Part shown: piece by piece, positions 44,876-56,145 of the stretch | How the letters are laid out: every line of letters begins with the position of its first letter | How positions within the stretch are numbered: position 1 is the stretch's first letter | NCBI GenBank assembly: GCA_027924645.1 | Contig: BSBN01000888.1 | Coordinates: 16,251,001 to 16,315,000, forward strand | Direction: 5' to 3' | DNA from: Cunninghamia lanceolata | Taxonomy: Eukaryota > Streptophyta > Pinopsida > Cupressales > Cupressaceae | Length of the DNA: 64,000 nt | Notes under the pieces: model-generated | Seen by the model: the letters and a program-made list of their open reading frames with translations, nothing else | The model's database searches: none | Told to the model about the DNA's origin: nothing | Translations under genes and position numbers: made by a program

Positions 44876-47310
44876 TGTTGTGATGTTCACAACACGCCCC
44901 ATTTTACTCCTTAGCAAAATGAGGACTCCTGCTATGGCTGTCACTTTTTGCTTTTGTGTGTGTTGTTTTGTTTGGTGGTAAAGGGAAAAAGAGGGTTAAA
45001 TTTGCAAACTTTGTTTAAATAGAGAAAAAAAGAATTTTCAGTGCCAGTGCATGATACGGTTGGATTCCTTGTGAAAAATGAGCTAGGGTTGCTTTTTGAA
45101 CCATCTTAAAATTTGCCATATTTTGCAAGTTGTGATCATTTTGGTAAAATGTACTTTCAGGTTTGTATATCGCTTTGCATATACAAAGTCATTTGTATAT
45201 GCAAAGGGTTTTGTTTTATACTTAGTCACATTTGCATTCGGATTCATATACAAAGTCAGTTGTATATCCTTTCCTTGTATGCATTTGGTAAAGTTTATAT
45301 ATATACATACAAGATGGACCCGAAATAGTTTAGTGCTGAAATGGATAAATGTTTGGATTCCGTTGCATATATCTAACGTTTGCATGTTTGATAGGTCAAA
45401 ACATACAAGGCAAAATATACATGCATTTATATTTTACACGTAATCCAAAAGGTTATAAACTAGAGTGAATTCATTGTATCTGCGGACTTGTATGCTTGCG
45501 GAACATACAAGCCGGAATCCAAATGAATTTGAAGTCAGATTTGAATGCTTGTATCACGTCTAAATTGAATATCTAAAACATACAATGTATTTATACATTG
45601 AGCGGAATTGAAAAATTATAAAGTAGAGTTAAGTGCTTGCATATTTTTTGCATTTGTATATTGCGATATACAAAGCCAATATGCATTGCAATATGCAAGC
45701 CGCGGAATTGAAAAGTTTGAAATCTGATTAATTCATTGTATCACACCTAACATGTATCGATATATATGGATTTTAAATGAAGAAATGAGCAGGAAAAAGA
45801 AGCGATAGGGTTTTTGGTGTATTTTGGAGCCCAATTGCATATTTTCGGTCAACGATGGTCAACTTGACTATTTTGGATGCTATATATGCATTTTGAGCGT
45901 GTAATTTTCATAGATTTAGGGCCCGATTTCAACATTTACACAGTCATGCCTTGATTTAATGACTGTTTAATTTCATGTTGGTTTGTTAAGTAAAATGATA
46001 CTTATTGCTGGTCTATTTTTGTAGGTTTGTAGTTAAAGTGTAGTTAAAGTGACAAGAAGGAGCTAAAACTTAATGGCAGTGACATCATGGTGGCAGACTT
46101 GATCTCAAGAGCAGAGGCAGATAAAGATGAAGTGTGAAAAGTCAAGGGTCTTCATTAATGAAGATAGAATACAGTTGGAAGCATCATTGCAGTAGACAAC
46201 AGAAGTTATTATTGAGCTGCAAGGGTTTCTAGAAGGGCATAATTCACCTAGATTTGATGTATGCTGAGAGATATTTCTGGGGATTTGTTCTCCAACATTT
46301 ATTGCTATAACTGAAGGTTTGAACCATTGCTTAAACTAGGGTTTTGAGTTGTATTGAGGACAATCAAAGTCTATATATTGTGCCTATGTACACTGTAATA
46401 GGGCCACACAGGGATTTTTTAGAAGATAGCCAGCACTTGTAATTTAGATTAGCATTTAGGAGTAGAAGAACGAGGTCATCTGTGTCTGCAACAAGGAGCG
46501 TGTGGAACATCCTACCTCCTTGCTGTATCTGTAAATCTTGTAAGCTTTCTGTAATTTGATCAATGAAGCTAAGAGTCATTCAGACATTGTAAATCTTATA
46601 TGACTGTCTATTTCTAATACAATTGAATATGGAATTTTGCATCTATCTTCTGAGTGTTTTCTTTCTCTTCATTGTGCTTGAAACATTTTCTCTTAGAGCT
46701 TGCAATTTTAGGTGTATGTTTGTGAAAATACTCAGAACTTACATTTAACATTTTTGTCTGTGGATTTGATTAGATTGTTGTATGATTTACAAAGTGCATA
46801 ATAGAACAATTAGATCCTTTGGTAGAATGAACAATGTTTAGATTATATCTTTCTAACTTTTCCCAACCCATCTAAAAAATAATTAGCTAAAATGCAAAAA
46901 TCTAAAGGAAATTGTCTCATATTTGAAAAGCATAAACAATAGAGTTAAAAGTAGACAATTTTCATAAATATTTAACAGGAGAAAGCTACAATAATTCAAG
47001 AAACCCCTTAAAAAACATTGCAACACAGTAGCACTTTTATGCAAAAGGATAAACAACATACTAATTTTTATTATCTTTTACATAGTTTGAGTCCAGTAAA
47101 CCATCAAGAAACCCTAAATCATTTAAGGCCCCTTAAACATTACAGCTTCATATCGACCAACTGAATTTGCCCAACAGGTCAAGACCTGACCATATTAAAC
47201 TTGGGATTAAGTGAATTTTAACCGATTCCTTCATATCTTTCAAGTTAGTTTTGGTTCATTTATGTGAATTTTAACTAATTGTTATGACTGCCTCAAAACA
47301 ATCATCAACA
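44876..47310 (+). repeat. 3' LTR of A2
   Basis: Its end is fixed by the CCACT duplication. Relative to the 5' LTR it lacks about 190 bases at about 45498 (5' LTR about 34983-35190), at a short ACA microhomology, and has only a short TA tract. Confidence 0.92.
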
Positions 47311-47960
47311 CCACTTTTCTTCTATTTTTCTTTGTTGGTATGGCCTCTACCCATTTGAAGTAATCAACAGCAACAAGTATCCAACTGTGTCCGCCACTTG
47401 ACTTCTCTACTATTTATCTAATAAAATATATTCCCCACTATTGAAATGGAGCATCTACTTGCACTATTTTGAGTGGTAATGCACCGGTATACTTCAGCTT
47501 CTCTAAAAAATTTTGACATGATTCACAAGTTCTCACCATTTTTTGTATGTCAAAGAAAAGTGTTGGCCACTAGTATCCTAACCTAAGAATTTTATGTGCA
47601 GTAGTTTTGGCCATGTAGTGTCCTTGACACAAACCTTTATACATGTCAATCAATATCTTTGTAGCTTGGTCTTGATCCACATGCCTAAGCAACACACCAT
47701 TAGGGTTTCTCTAATACAACTCACCCTGAATAATGACATATTTAATGGATTGAAGATTCAATGTCCTTCTTGGATTTTCATTGAGATGGGTTGGGCAATT
47801 CATAGTTTGCAAGTATTGAAAAATGTCCTTGTACCAGTTAGATTGTTTTACACTGTACACTTTATCTTCATCTACATTCACTTGATAGGCTTCTAGGTTT
47901 ATTTTTTCCATTAACTTTACCAAACCTTGTCCCCTTACCAGTTTGGTGATTTGGATATCA
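47311..47960 (-). pseudogene. pol: C integrase, N-terminal half
   Basis: It holds the zinc-finger part (KILRLGYQWPTLFFDIQKMV, then CESCQ) and the start of the catalytic core. The first catalytic Asp is lost (GIYFIR where GIDFIG is expected). VDYFKWVEAIPTKK leads directly to the A2 insertion. The remainder is at 33716-34301. Confidence 0.86.
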
Positions 47961-48430
47961 ATGTTAAACTCTTGAGTCTTATTGATCCACCTACACCTTC
48001 TCCTTGTTACTTCCTATTGTGTGAATATGTCCTTTATTGAAGAGTGGGGGACATAGGCCACAATTTGAGCTCCAACTAAATAACTAAAATTCTTAATTGC
48101 CCTAACTGAAACATAAGGCTTCTTCTCCATTAAATAATATTTTAACTCTATAGCCTATAAGGATTTGCTAAAGAAAGAAATTGGTTGTACAAATCCATTA
48201 TCATTCTTCTGTAACAAACATGCAACAATTGTATGGAGACTTCAGAACAGGGGCAATTTTTATGGCTTCTTTTATGTTTTGAAATGACCTAACTGCTTCA
48301 TCTCCCCATGTTATAGTCTCATCTTTCTTCATCATCTTAGATATTGCTTTAGTGATCTCTACAAAATTGAGAATAAACCTTCTAACAAATTTGTTTTACC
48401 CAAAGAATGATTGATTGCCTTTACTATCTT
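47961..48430 (-). pseudogene. pol: C RNase H (Ty3 type), decayed
   Basis: Fragments such as NGFVQPISFFSKSL, ELKYYLMEKKPYVSVRAIKN and WINKTQEFNIDIQITKLVRG match the A1 RNase H and connection region. Several stops are present and the first acidic motif cannot be recognised. Confidence 0.72.
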
Positions 48431-49130
48431 GGGCATCTAAATTTTGTCAATTGTAACAACCCTTTCTGGATCAATCCTAACTCCATCCTTGGATACTATG
48501 TGCCCCTAAAATTTTCCCTCAGTGACTCCAAAGGCACACTTCTTAGGATTCAATGAGATGCCATACTCCAATGCTCTGATGAAAATCTATTCCAAATGCA
48601 TACAATGTTGTTCTTCCTTTTTTGAATAAGCAGTCAAATCATCTTGGTATATGGCCAATATAGAATCAATTAGTCCTATAAAGGCAAAATCCATTGCTCT
48701 CTTAAAAGTTGCACCTGCATTTGTCAATCCAAATTGCATTCTTGCATACACATAGGTTCCCCATGGAGTGGTGAAAGAAGTCTTAAATTGTTTAGATTAC
48801 TTAAGTTTCACCTAGTTATATCATGAAAATCCATCCATCATAGATAAAATCTCACACCCTGTCACCTTTTGTAGCATAGCTTCCATGTTAAGCAATGGAT
48901 AATTATCTTTCAAAGATGATATATTCAAATTTCTAAAATCCACATACAACCTGATATCTCCGTTCATTTTTCTAACTGGGACTAGGTTTGACACCCAAGT
49001 GGAGTACCTTATGGGCTTTATGATTCCAGCATGCCTGAGCTTCATAAGTTCTTCCTACATTTTTGGAGCTAAGGTAGGATTAATGGGCCTATGCCTCTAT
49101 CTGAATGGTTTAGCTCTAGGCATCAAAGGG
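48431..49130 (-). pseudogene. pol: C reverse transcriptase, decayed
   Basis: The piece 48821-49045 reads GIIKPIRYSTWVSNLVPVRK and IRLYVDFRNLN. Downstream are FGLTNAGATFKRAMDFAF, YQDDLTAYS (in place of YMDD) and YGISLNPKKCAFGVTEGKF. Stops interrupt it. It is clearly homologous to A1 but from another lineage. Confidence 0.88.
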
Positions 49131-49469
49131 ATTTCATTCTGAAATAAGTCCTCTCTATAGGCCTTTAAGTCCTCATATGACCAAACAAATACATGTTTAT
49201 ACTTCCTCAACAATGCTATCAGCATTGCCCTTATATGTGGCTTTAGCTACTTTCCAATATAGACTTTCTTTGGGGCATTGTGCGTACCCAGATTTATTTC
49301 CTCCAAATCTTCCTTGTTTGTGGAAGATGTCTTAGCTACAAATTGATCCCTATTATCAAATGCTCTTTCTAACACTACCATCCCTCTTGGAATCTTGTTA
49401 GTCTTGAGCTATATTACTTCTTTTCCAAAAAGAATTTCTTTCACATCTACAACTTCCACAAAATTCTGA

Positions 49470-50200
49470 AAGTCTATCTCCTAATTTTCATACTCATCTA
49501 TGCAATACAAAAATCTTAATAGGTCCTTGTCATCCCAAAAAACTTGCCAGCTACATATGTTGTCTGGGATTGTAGGTCTAATTTTGACCTCAACACGTGC
49601 ACTATCCGCCAATGTGATATCATCTGGCCTGATTACAACATTAGCTAGGAAGTCTACCAAAACATTCCTATACCTTTCTATCCAATTTATTGAAAATGCA
49701 TCAAACAATTCCGCATAATCCCACATTGCATGCTTATATTGCTTCAGCCTTTTATTTTTAGAATCAAATTTCCCTCTCACCTAAGAGATAATTTGTTCTG
49801 AATTTCCTAACACCTTGAGAAGCTTAATCCCATGCTTAATTGCAACATTCAAACCTAGCAAAAGGGCCTCATATTTTGCAATATTATTTGTGCCCCAAAA
49901 TTTCAAAAGGAAAGAAAATTTAAATATCTTATGAGTTGGGGAGACAAAAACTACTCCAGCACTAGAACCCTCAGAACATGCACCATCAAAATACATGGAT
50001 TAGAGCCCTTCTGGATCTTTCAATCTTTCCAATTCAACATCAATGGGTTCTTTCTTGTTCATATTTTGGTCACAAGATACTACTTGGAAATTATCACAAT
50101 CAATATCAACAAAACAAACATATTCATCCTATTTAGAATCTTCAACTATGTCAGGTGCCATTTCTCTTATGTGTAGTTTGACATCCTTACCATTCAGAGG
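49470..50200 (-). pseudogene. pol: C extra RNase H, upstream of reverse transcriptase
   Basis: The segments 49781-49996 (MYFDGACSEGSSAGVVFVSP, NNIAKYEALLLGLNVAIKHG) and 49481-49780 are one domain split by a CAG-to-TAG stop. The first Asp is kept, but the Glu of AEYEAL is now Lys-Tyr-Glu and the third motif reads LGNSEQ. As in A1 it sits between protease and reverse transcriptase. It would have removed the RNA strand of the hybrid, compensating for the degenerate downstream domain. Confidence 0.82.
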
Positions 50201-50277
50201 AATCATAACATATGAAAAATCCAATTGCATGCATCCTCTAATCAATGTTGGTCACCTCCTTGATGGTACTAATTATG

Positions 50278-51244
50278 GGTAAAAGCACAAACTTGTGTCA
50301 CACTTTTATAAAGGAAACAACCAACGCTGATCCAACTTTTAAAATTGAATCACTAAAAAGTGACATATGTTCTAAATTTTGGAATGATGTAAACTAATAA
50401 AATATTTATTTTTTAGTATATTTTATGTTTGTATTTTTTTAAAAAATTTAAAAAATTATTTGAATCTAGTTTTTAATAGATTGACACTATAATTTAGTTG
50501 CTGATAAAATTCTAAAAAATGAAGTTACATGAGATGTCAATCTTTATATAGTAAAAAAAAAATTTCTTCATTTTTTTTGTGTGTATTTATAATTTGTAAC
50601 TTTAGTGCATGGATATATATTTTTTTCTAATTTTGATAAATATATATTTTTAAATAAATAATAAAATGTGCGTGTATTAAAATGTAGTTGTTTCCATTTG
50701 ACGTCAACTTTCATATTAACTATTTATCTAAAATAGAAAAAAAATTATACCATCTTGATATAGATTCTTTTATCTAGTGCATCATATTTTTTTCAAATTT
50801 TTTAATAAGTTTAACTATTTTTCCTTGACATGGTAATCGACTTAATGTTTTGTGCTGATAACCTACTTTTAGTAAAAATAGAAAGGAAAATAAAAATAAT
50901 AATTAAATTATTAATATATATATATATATATGAAAACTAAACTTCTAGATCTACAAAAGGGTATTTTTATATTTTTAAAAAAATGTTATTTACACAAGTA
51001 GAAGTTGTTGAAATATCAAGTTTTTCAAATAATTTTATTTTTTTGGTAAATTGGTCTCATAGTGGTGCTACATATGCATTTAGCCAACAATTTTAGTTGG
51101 AGAAGTTGTGGACATATCTAACTTAGCTAGAATGAATCTTACAAGATTATATGTTTGACCAAAATTGATTTTTAGTTAGAAATACTTAAATTTACTTATG
51201 CTGATAAGTCGGCTGAAAGTGTGACATAGCTTTGTGCTTTTACC
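50278..51244. mobile_element. Terminal-inverted-repeat (MITE-like) element inside C
   Basis: About 967 bases of very AT-rich sequence separate the C protease from the C extra RNase H. The left end GGTAAAAGCACAAACTTGTG, then TCACACTTT, is matched in inverted orientation at the right end (GGTAAAAGCACAAAGCTATG, then TCACACTTT), about 29 bases with four mismatches. No transposase is seen. Flanks CTAATTATG and CTAACATCC give no clean target duplication, so the superfamily is unknown. Confidence 0.75.
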
Positions 51245-51990
51245 TAACATCCCATGCTGTGACTTGATGTCAACCATAGTCACATTCATAGTATAGGTTT
51301 TCTCAAGATAAGAAGCAAGCATGAAGTCTATATTTTTCATGATTCCAATTAGTGGCACCTCCCTGACATCCATAGCAAAGCACTTACCACATGCCTTGTC
51401 TATTTTCAGTCCAACTTGTTCCATGATAGCCAAAGGCATGATTTTTGTGGATGCACCTAAATCAAGCATATAATTTCTTATTACTTTCCCATTGATAATA
51501 AGAGATACATAGTTTGGCTCTACCTGTGATGGACATTTTGTCAGAGTTGTCCCTAAATACACTTCAAGAATTTCTTCTTCATCAAATTCCTTTTCTTGAC
51601 CTTTGCCATGATCCTTGGAAGCTTGATCTGCATGGTCAGATATTCCTGAAATTAAAGACAATGCTTTGTTCCTGTATTCTTCAATCTTCATCATCTCAAG
51701 CAATGGTGCAAAAACCTTCATTTGGGACAATGTCTTACTAATGTTAAGTTGGACATAATTTTGTATAACAATTGTACTTTGACCCACATTTCTATTTATT
51801 TCATGAGAATGTGTAGCTTTAGTACCTATATCATTATGATTACTACTTACCCCACTGGAAATTTTACCTTTATCCTCACTCCCAGTTGCCTTGTTTTCCA
51901 AACTTCTGGCATTATGAGCTGATTTTTATTTTGAATCTTTCCTACTATCATTATTTTTCTTCTTCTCTAACTTAGATCCTTTTGAGTTAT
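51245..51990 (-). pseudogene. pol: C protease
   Basis: The open segment 51176-51901 includes NYVSLIINGKVIRNYMLDLG, then ASTKIMPLAIMEQVGL. It matches the A protease but has DLG in place of the catalytic DSG. Its C-terminus (SQHGML) is cut by the inverted-repeat element, whose sequence supplies the last residues of the frame. Confidence 0.85.
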
Positions 51991-53300
51991 TCTAAGGCTG
52001 CTTCACAAATATGCTTCCTGGCTGACCAAAATCAACAACTTGAGTCCTACTTCTAAGATTATAATTGCTCTTAACTTGAGCAACTCCAGTAGCTATTAGG
52101 GCTCTAATCTCTTCATCAGAAGGTCTCCTCAAAATCCCATTTGGAATGTGTGAATCCTGGGCATAAACATGCTGATATTTATCCTCCTCATCTAAGAAAA
52201 TTTGTTGGCAGATTTTCTCCTTATGATACCTCTTTTGAACTACATTAGTATCTGCATCAACTTCATTAGAAGAAGAAGAATCTCCACTAGTAAAAAGCAT
52301 ATTAATACTGTCATATTCAACATAGTGGGGCTCATTACATTCATTGCAAGCATTATGAAAAGAATGAGCAATCATACATTGTGATTATGAATGAGGCATT
52401 TGAGACACCATACACCAGGAGGTATCCTCAACAACGTTTACATTTTTCTTCAATGGATCAGGAGTTTCCTTACCGTACTGAGACTTTTGATTATTATTAT
52501 TGTTTAGGATAGGTTTACCATTGTGCCATTTTGTATTGTATGGCATATCATGCAACTGTGGTCTTTTTTCCTTCCTTTGATAGCTTGGCTTTTCACGGCC
52601 TAGTCCTTTATCTGTTCTTGCAAGCTCATAAGTTAGGTCCTTAAAAGCATTTGTCAACTTATCTATCTTATTCTCAGATGTGGAAGCATTACTCTAATTA
52701 TTCTAAACTCTATTGTTTGGATTTTGTAAGATTCTTACATCATCCCTCCTATTCCCTTTGCCAAATGTTTTCCTATTATTCTCAATATTAGTTACAATTC
52801 TGAAAGCATCTCTTAGAGTAGCTTGACTTTTGTCTCTCAATTCATAAGTTATTTTAGCATCAAAGACATTAGTGTACAATACCATGCACATAGGCTCATT
52901 TGGTCTCATGTGAGTCTAAATTTTATTTAGTACCTTGGTAAACCTTGCATTAAAATCAGTGACAGATTAATTTGACCCTTTAGTTATGCTAATGAATTCA
53001 TTTATAATGAAATTGGGGCCAGTCTTATCTCCATACTGTTCTCTAAAGATCCTCATGAAATCATCCCAAGATGAAATACTCTGATTAGGAAAGTTCCTAT
53101 ATGATTCTCTCGCTTCTTCTGTTAGAGATCACATGAATAACTTCATGAAAATGTCTTCACGCTCAACATCAAAATTATCCATTAAATTTAGAAAGGCTAA
53201 ATCAAATGATCCTCACCAAATACTACATTATTACCTAAAAACATAGGCAGGTCAGGCCTGATGTCATTGTCAATTGGGTTAGAATACCCAGGGATACTAG
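51991..53300 (-). pseudogene. gag: C gag, decayed
   Basis: Capsid-like sequence includes SYRNFPNQSISSWDDFMRIF and REQYGDKTGPNF near 53000-53100, then 52703-52909 (ELRDKSQATLRDAFRIVTNI). The segments 52385-52657 and 51992-52375 follow; the latter opens with the Cys/His-rich CMIAHSFHNACNECNEPH, a likely zinc knuckle. Stops break the frame repeatedly. Confidence 0.75.
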
Positions 53301-53972
53301 TAAAATCTAGCTGTCTATATCTTTCCACCTACATGGGCCTCCTAACAAATGCATTCTGATGCTAGTTTGCATTAGCATTTCAATTTACATTACCATGAAC
53401 ATGTGCATTTTTAATTTCTTACATTATTTTGTTGTGCTCTGTTGTTATTAGTATTTTGACCCTGATTGTTTTGTACATTCTAATTTGTAGGTTGATTAAG
53501 CCCTTGGTTATTACCTGGTATATTCTGATTATTCTGTTGGTTTGGAACAATATTACCCTATTGATTACCCACTACATTTGCATTATTGATAGTCCAGATT
53601 GCATTCTAGTGTGTAGTTCTTAGAGCCTCAACCTTACGTCTCATCTCATCCCTTATTTTCAAAGCTTCCAAGTAATCAAGCTCAACCAGATATTCTCAGG
53701 TATTCCCTTTCTTCAATACCTATATGACAATTACTTATTTCACCAAATATTGACAACTAAAGAAGATATGTTCTCCTTAAATGCAAACCAAAACTATATA
53801 ATCAATTCAAAGTTGGCTAGTTCTGGTAATTATTTCACTGAATGGCTTAGAGAACATGAAACTAAAACCCTACTCCTACAAACTATTTTTCTTTTATAAT
53901 GTATGTGATTGTGTGATTCTAGGTGATTTTGTGAAAATAAGCCCAACTCTTATTGGTGCCAATCCTAGGGAT
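53301..53972 (-). other. C gag N-terminal remnant and leader
   Basis: On the minus strand an Asn/Gln-rich tract (NNQGQNTNNNRAQQNN) lies near 53440-53560, with the degenerate beginning of gag, then the untranslated leader up to the 5' LTR. Confidence 0.5.
53944..53961 (-). other. Probable primer-binding site of element C
   Basis: TGGCACCAATAAGAGTTG on the minus strand lies 11 bases inside the LTR boundary inferred from the repeat. The spacing is longer than usual, so the LTR may extend a few bases further. Confidence 0.5.
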
Positions 53973-54926
53973 TGGAGTCAATTCCTTACAAATGCAAATT
54001 AATTTTTATAAGCATCACAAATATGAAGATTCAAAGGATTTCTATGTTCCCTTCCTTATAGAAAACAATCCATGAATGGGTATTCCCAATAAATCTTCTT
54101 ACAGATATCCTTTTTGCAAAACAAACCTCCCCATATTTGACTTAAGTCATTTTAATCTATTCCTTGAATAGAGGAAAAAAACTAGATATGTAATATAGCA
54201 AATGTATATTTATGAATTTAGAAACCCTTAGTATCTTCCTTCAAAAGAGAAATGTAAACAACATAGGAGACAATTATTGGAAACACATGCTTACATGCAC
54301 TTTTCATATAAGCTCAATCTGAAACTGATCAAATGCTATAAAGAACATACATTCAACAATGCAAGAAGATGAACTCACAACTCAGAAATATGGACAACCT
54401 CTAGAATTGCTCTGTATTTCGATTATCAAATTTTCCCAAATCTTTCAACAACCACTTACAAAATAGTACTACATGCTCTTTTATAGGCACAAGAATGTAG
54501 TACTCAATATTCATTATCCTATGTCAGTTACATAAATCTTACATTACAAGCCAACGCCAATAGGCATTGGGGAAACAAGTTCAAATTACATATATATAAA
54601 ATAGGAAAAGACAAAATATAATTTATCTTGGAGATTACAAAAAGAGTTGGAAAATGCATTATCCTTTGACATGATTGGATCTTCATATGTCTAGGACATA
54701 CTTCTCCATCCAAGATGTATATAATCATTCTGTAGGCCACTAAAAAGGAATTAATTTTGCTATTTTATCACTGTACCATGTCTACCTTGCATTCAATAGA
54801 ATTTTTTATTCCTTGAAAAATGTATCCAGGCTCAGCTCCAAGGTGTGCAACTTGTCCAATGTAGAGTTCAAAGTGCTAAATTAGAATCTCCCTCTACACA
54901 TCTTGATGATACCAAATGGCCAGTTA

Positions 54927-54966
54927 GGGTAAATGGTGAGGTAGAATGGGTTTTTAAAACTAAATT
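54927..54966. other. Filler DNA at a deletion junction
   Basis: About 38 bases here match 55687-55724 in inverted orientation with about two differences; the shared core is AAATGGTGAGGTAGAATGG. They sit exactly where the right C LTR lacks about 1.4 kb present in the left copy. The likely origin is break repair that copied a nearby template. Confidence 0.7.
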
Positions 54967-55469
54967 CTCTAGACCCTTGTTATTGGATCACTCTTTTCTG
55001 TAAATGCTCCTAGATATGTAGAGTTCAAATTCTTCCTCATTCTCCCCCCCTCCATTACTATTTCCCACCTTTTCCTCAAAAAGTAAACATCCACCATTGT
55101 AGCCGAGTTCCTCACGATATCTTCATCAAAATAAAACTTGGTGGGTGAATTGAGGTCTTATGATGCCAAGCCTCACCTTATTTATGAATCCTTTAGGGTC
55201 AAACACCCTTGGCTTCTCAGACCCCATCCTATAAATCATCATCACTAAATCAATTTTATCTAGACCATCTTTATTAGCAACCAAAAAATCACAAAACTTG
55301 ATGGAGGTAGGAAAGAAAAAAATCCATTCTTGTGCAACCTCAAATGCTCTTTATTAGACTCATTCAGTTGTCTTATTATTTATAAAAATGCAATTCTCTT
55401 GTGCATGTATTTTGGCAAGATATATGGGGCAACCTTGCTATCATAGAATCTGATACAAGTGGTATTAGT

Positions 55470-56145
55470 TGTGGACACTCAAAAATGCCCTCATATTGCA
55501 AATGTGACAGGACAATTATTTCTTCTATAATAAAATATTTAATCTTAATTAATTATTTAATATTTCCTAATGTCCCCTTTCACTAATTTAAACAACTAAA
55601 ACATTTGTTTAAATCCTCTCACTTAATTCCTAAAGTCCCCTTCCACATACATCCTTTCAATAAATTAAATAAATGAACCTAATTTATTTAGTTTTAAAAA
55701 TCCATTCTACCTCACCATTTCCCCTAATTTAAAATTTAATTTTGTCTTTTAGTGGTGAGAAAACCCTAATCATTCTCAACCCTTGATTTGACCTCAAAGT
55801 CAACATTTGATCATGGCCCTCCATTCAAATCTACTCTTCTATAAAACATCTCATTCATCTTGATTTTGAACCCTTAAGTCTCCTAGACATTTCTTTCAGC
55901 CTACAATCTCCAAAATCTTGCTTAACTCATACATAAGCTTCTCAAGATGGTTGCATGAATCTGTAGGTTTGAGAACAATAATGGAAGATTTAGGAGAACA
56001 ATTGAGATAAGACAATACTAGCTTATATTTATAGTTTATTTTCTATTTATTCGCTTGATTTCTAGGCTAGAATGCACTCCATTGGGAGCTAGGGTCAACT
56101 GTTATTTGATTCTTGTATGATTGGCTAGCTTTTTACCCATCTTCA
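55470..56145 (+). mobile_element. Solo LTR (B-like, short) inside the C 5' LTR
   Basis: Its 676 bp start TGTGGACACTCAAAAATGCC and end TTTACCCATCTTCA, flanked by exact TTAGT (55465-55469 and 56146-56150). The left C LTR lacks it at about 31160. The start resembles the B LTR (TGTAAACACTAAAAAATGTC), and a TTCTATAAAACATCTC box near 55850 mirrors B. Confidence 0.85.

Larger units (their letters stand above)
34302..47310 (+). mobile_element. Element A2: decayed A-family Ty3/gypsy retrotransposon
   Basis: This 13,009-bp element has LTRs starting TGTTGTGATGTTC and ending ATCATCAACA, and exact CCACT duplications (34297-34301 and 47311-47315) within the C integrase. Gag and pol follow A1 throughout but with many stops and a few frameshifts. 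The LTRs differ in length (2700 and 2435 bp) because of a TA expansion in the 5' copy and a deletion of about 190 bp in the 3' copy. It is older than A1. Confidence 0.93.
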
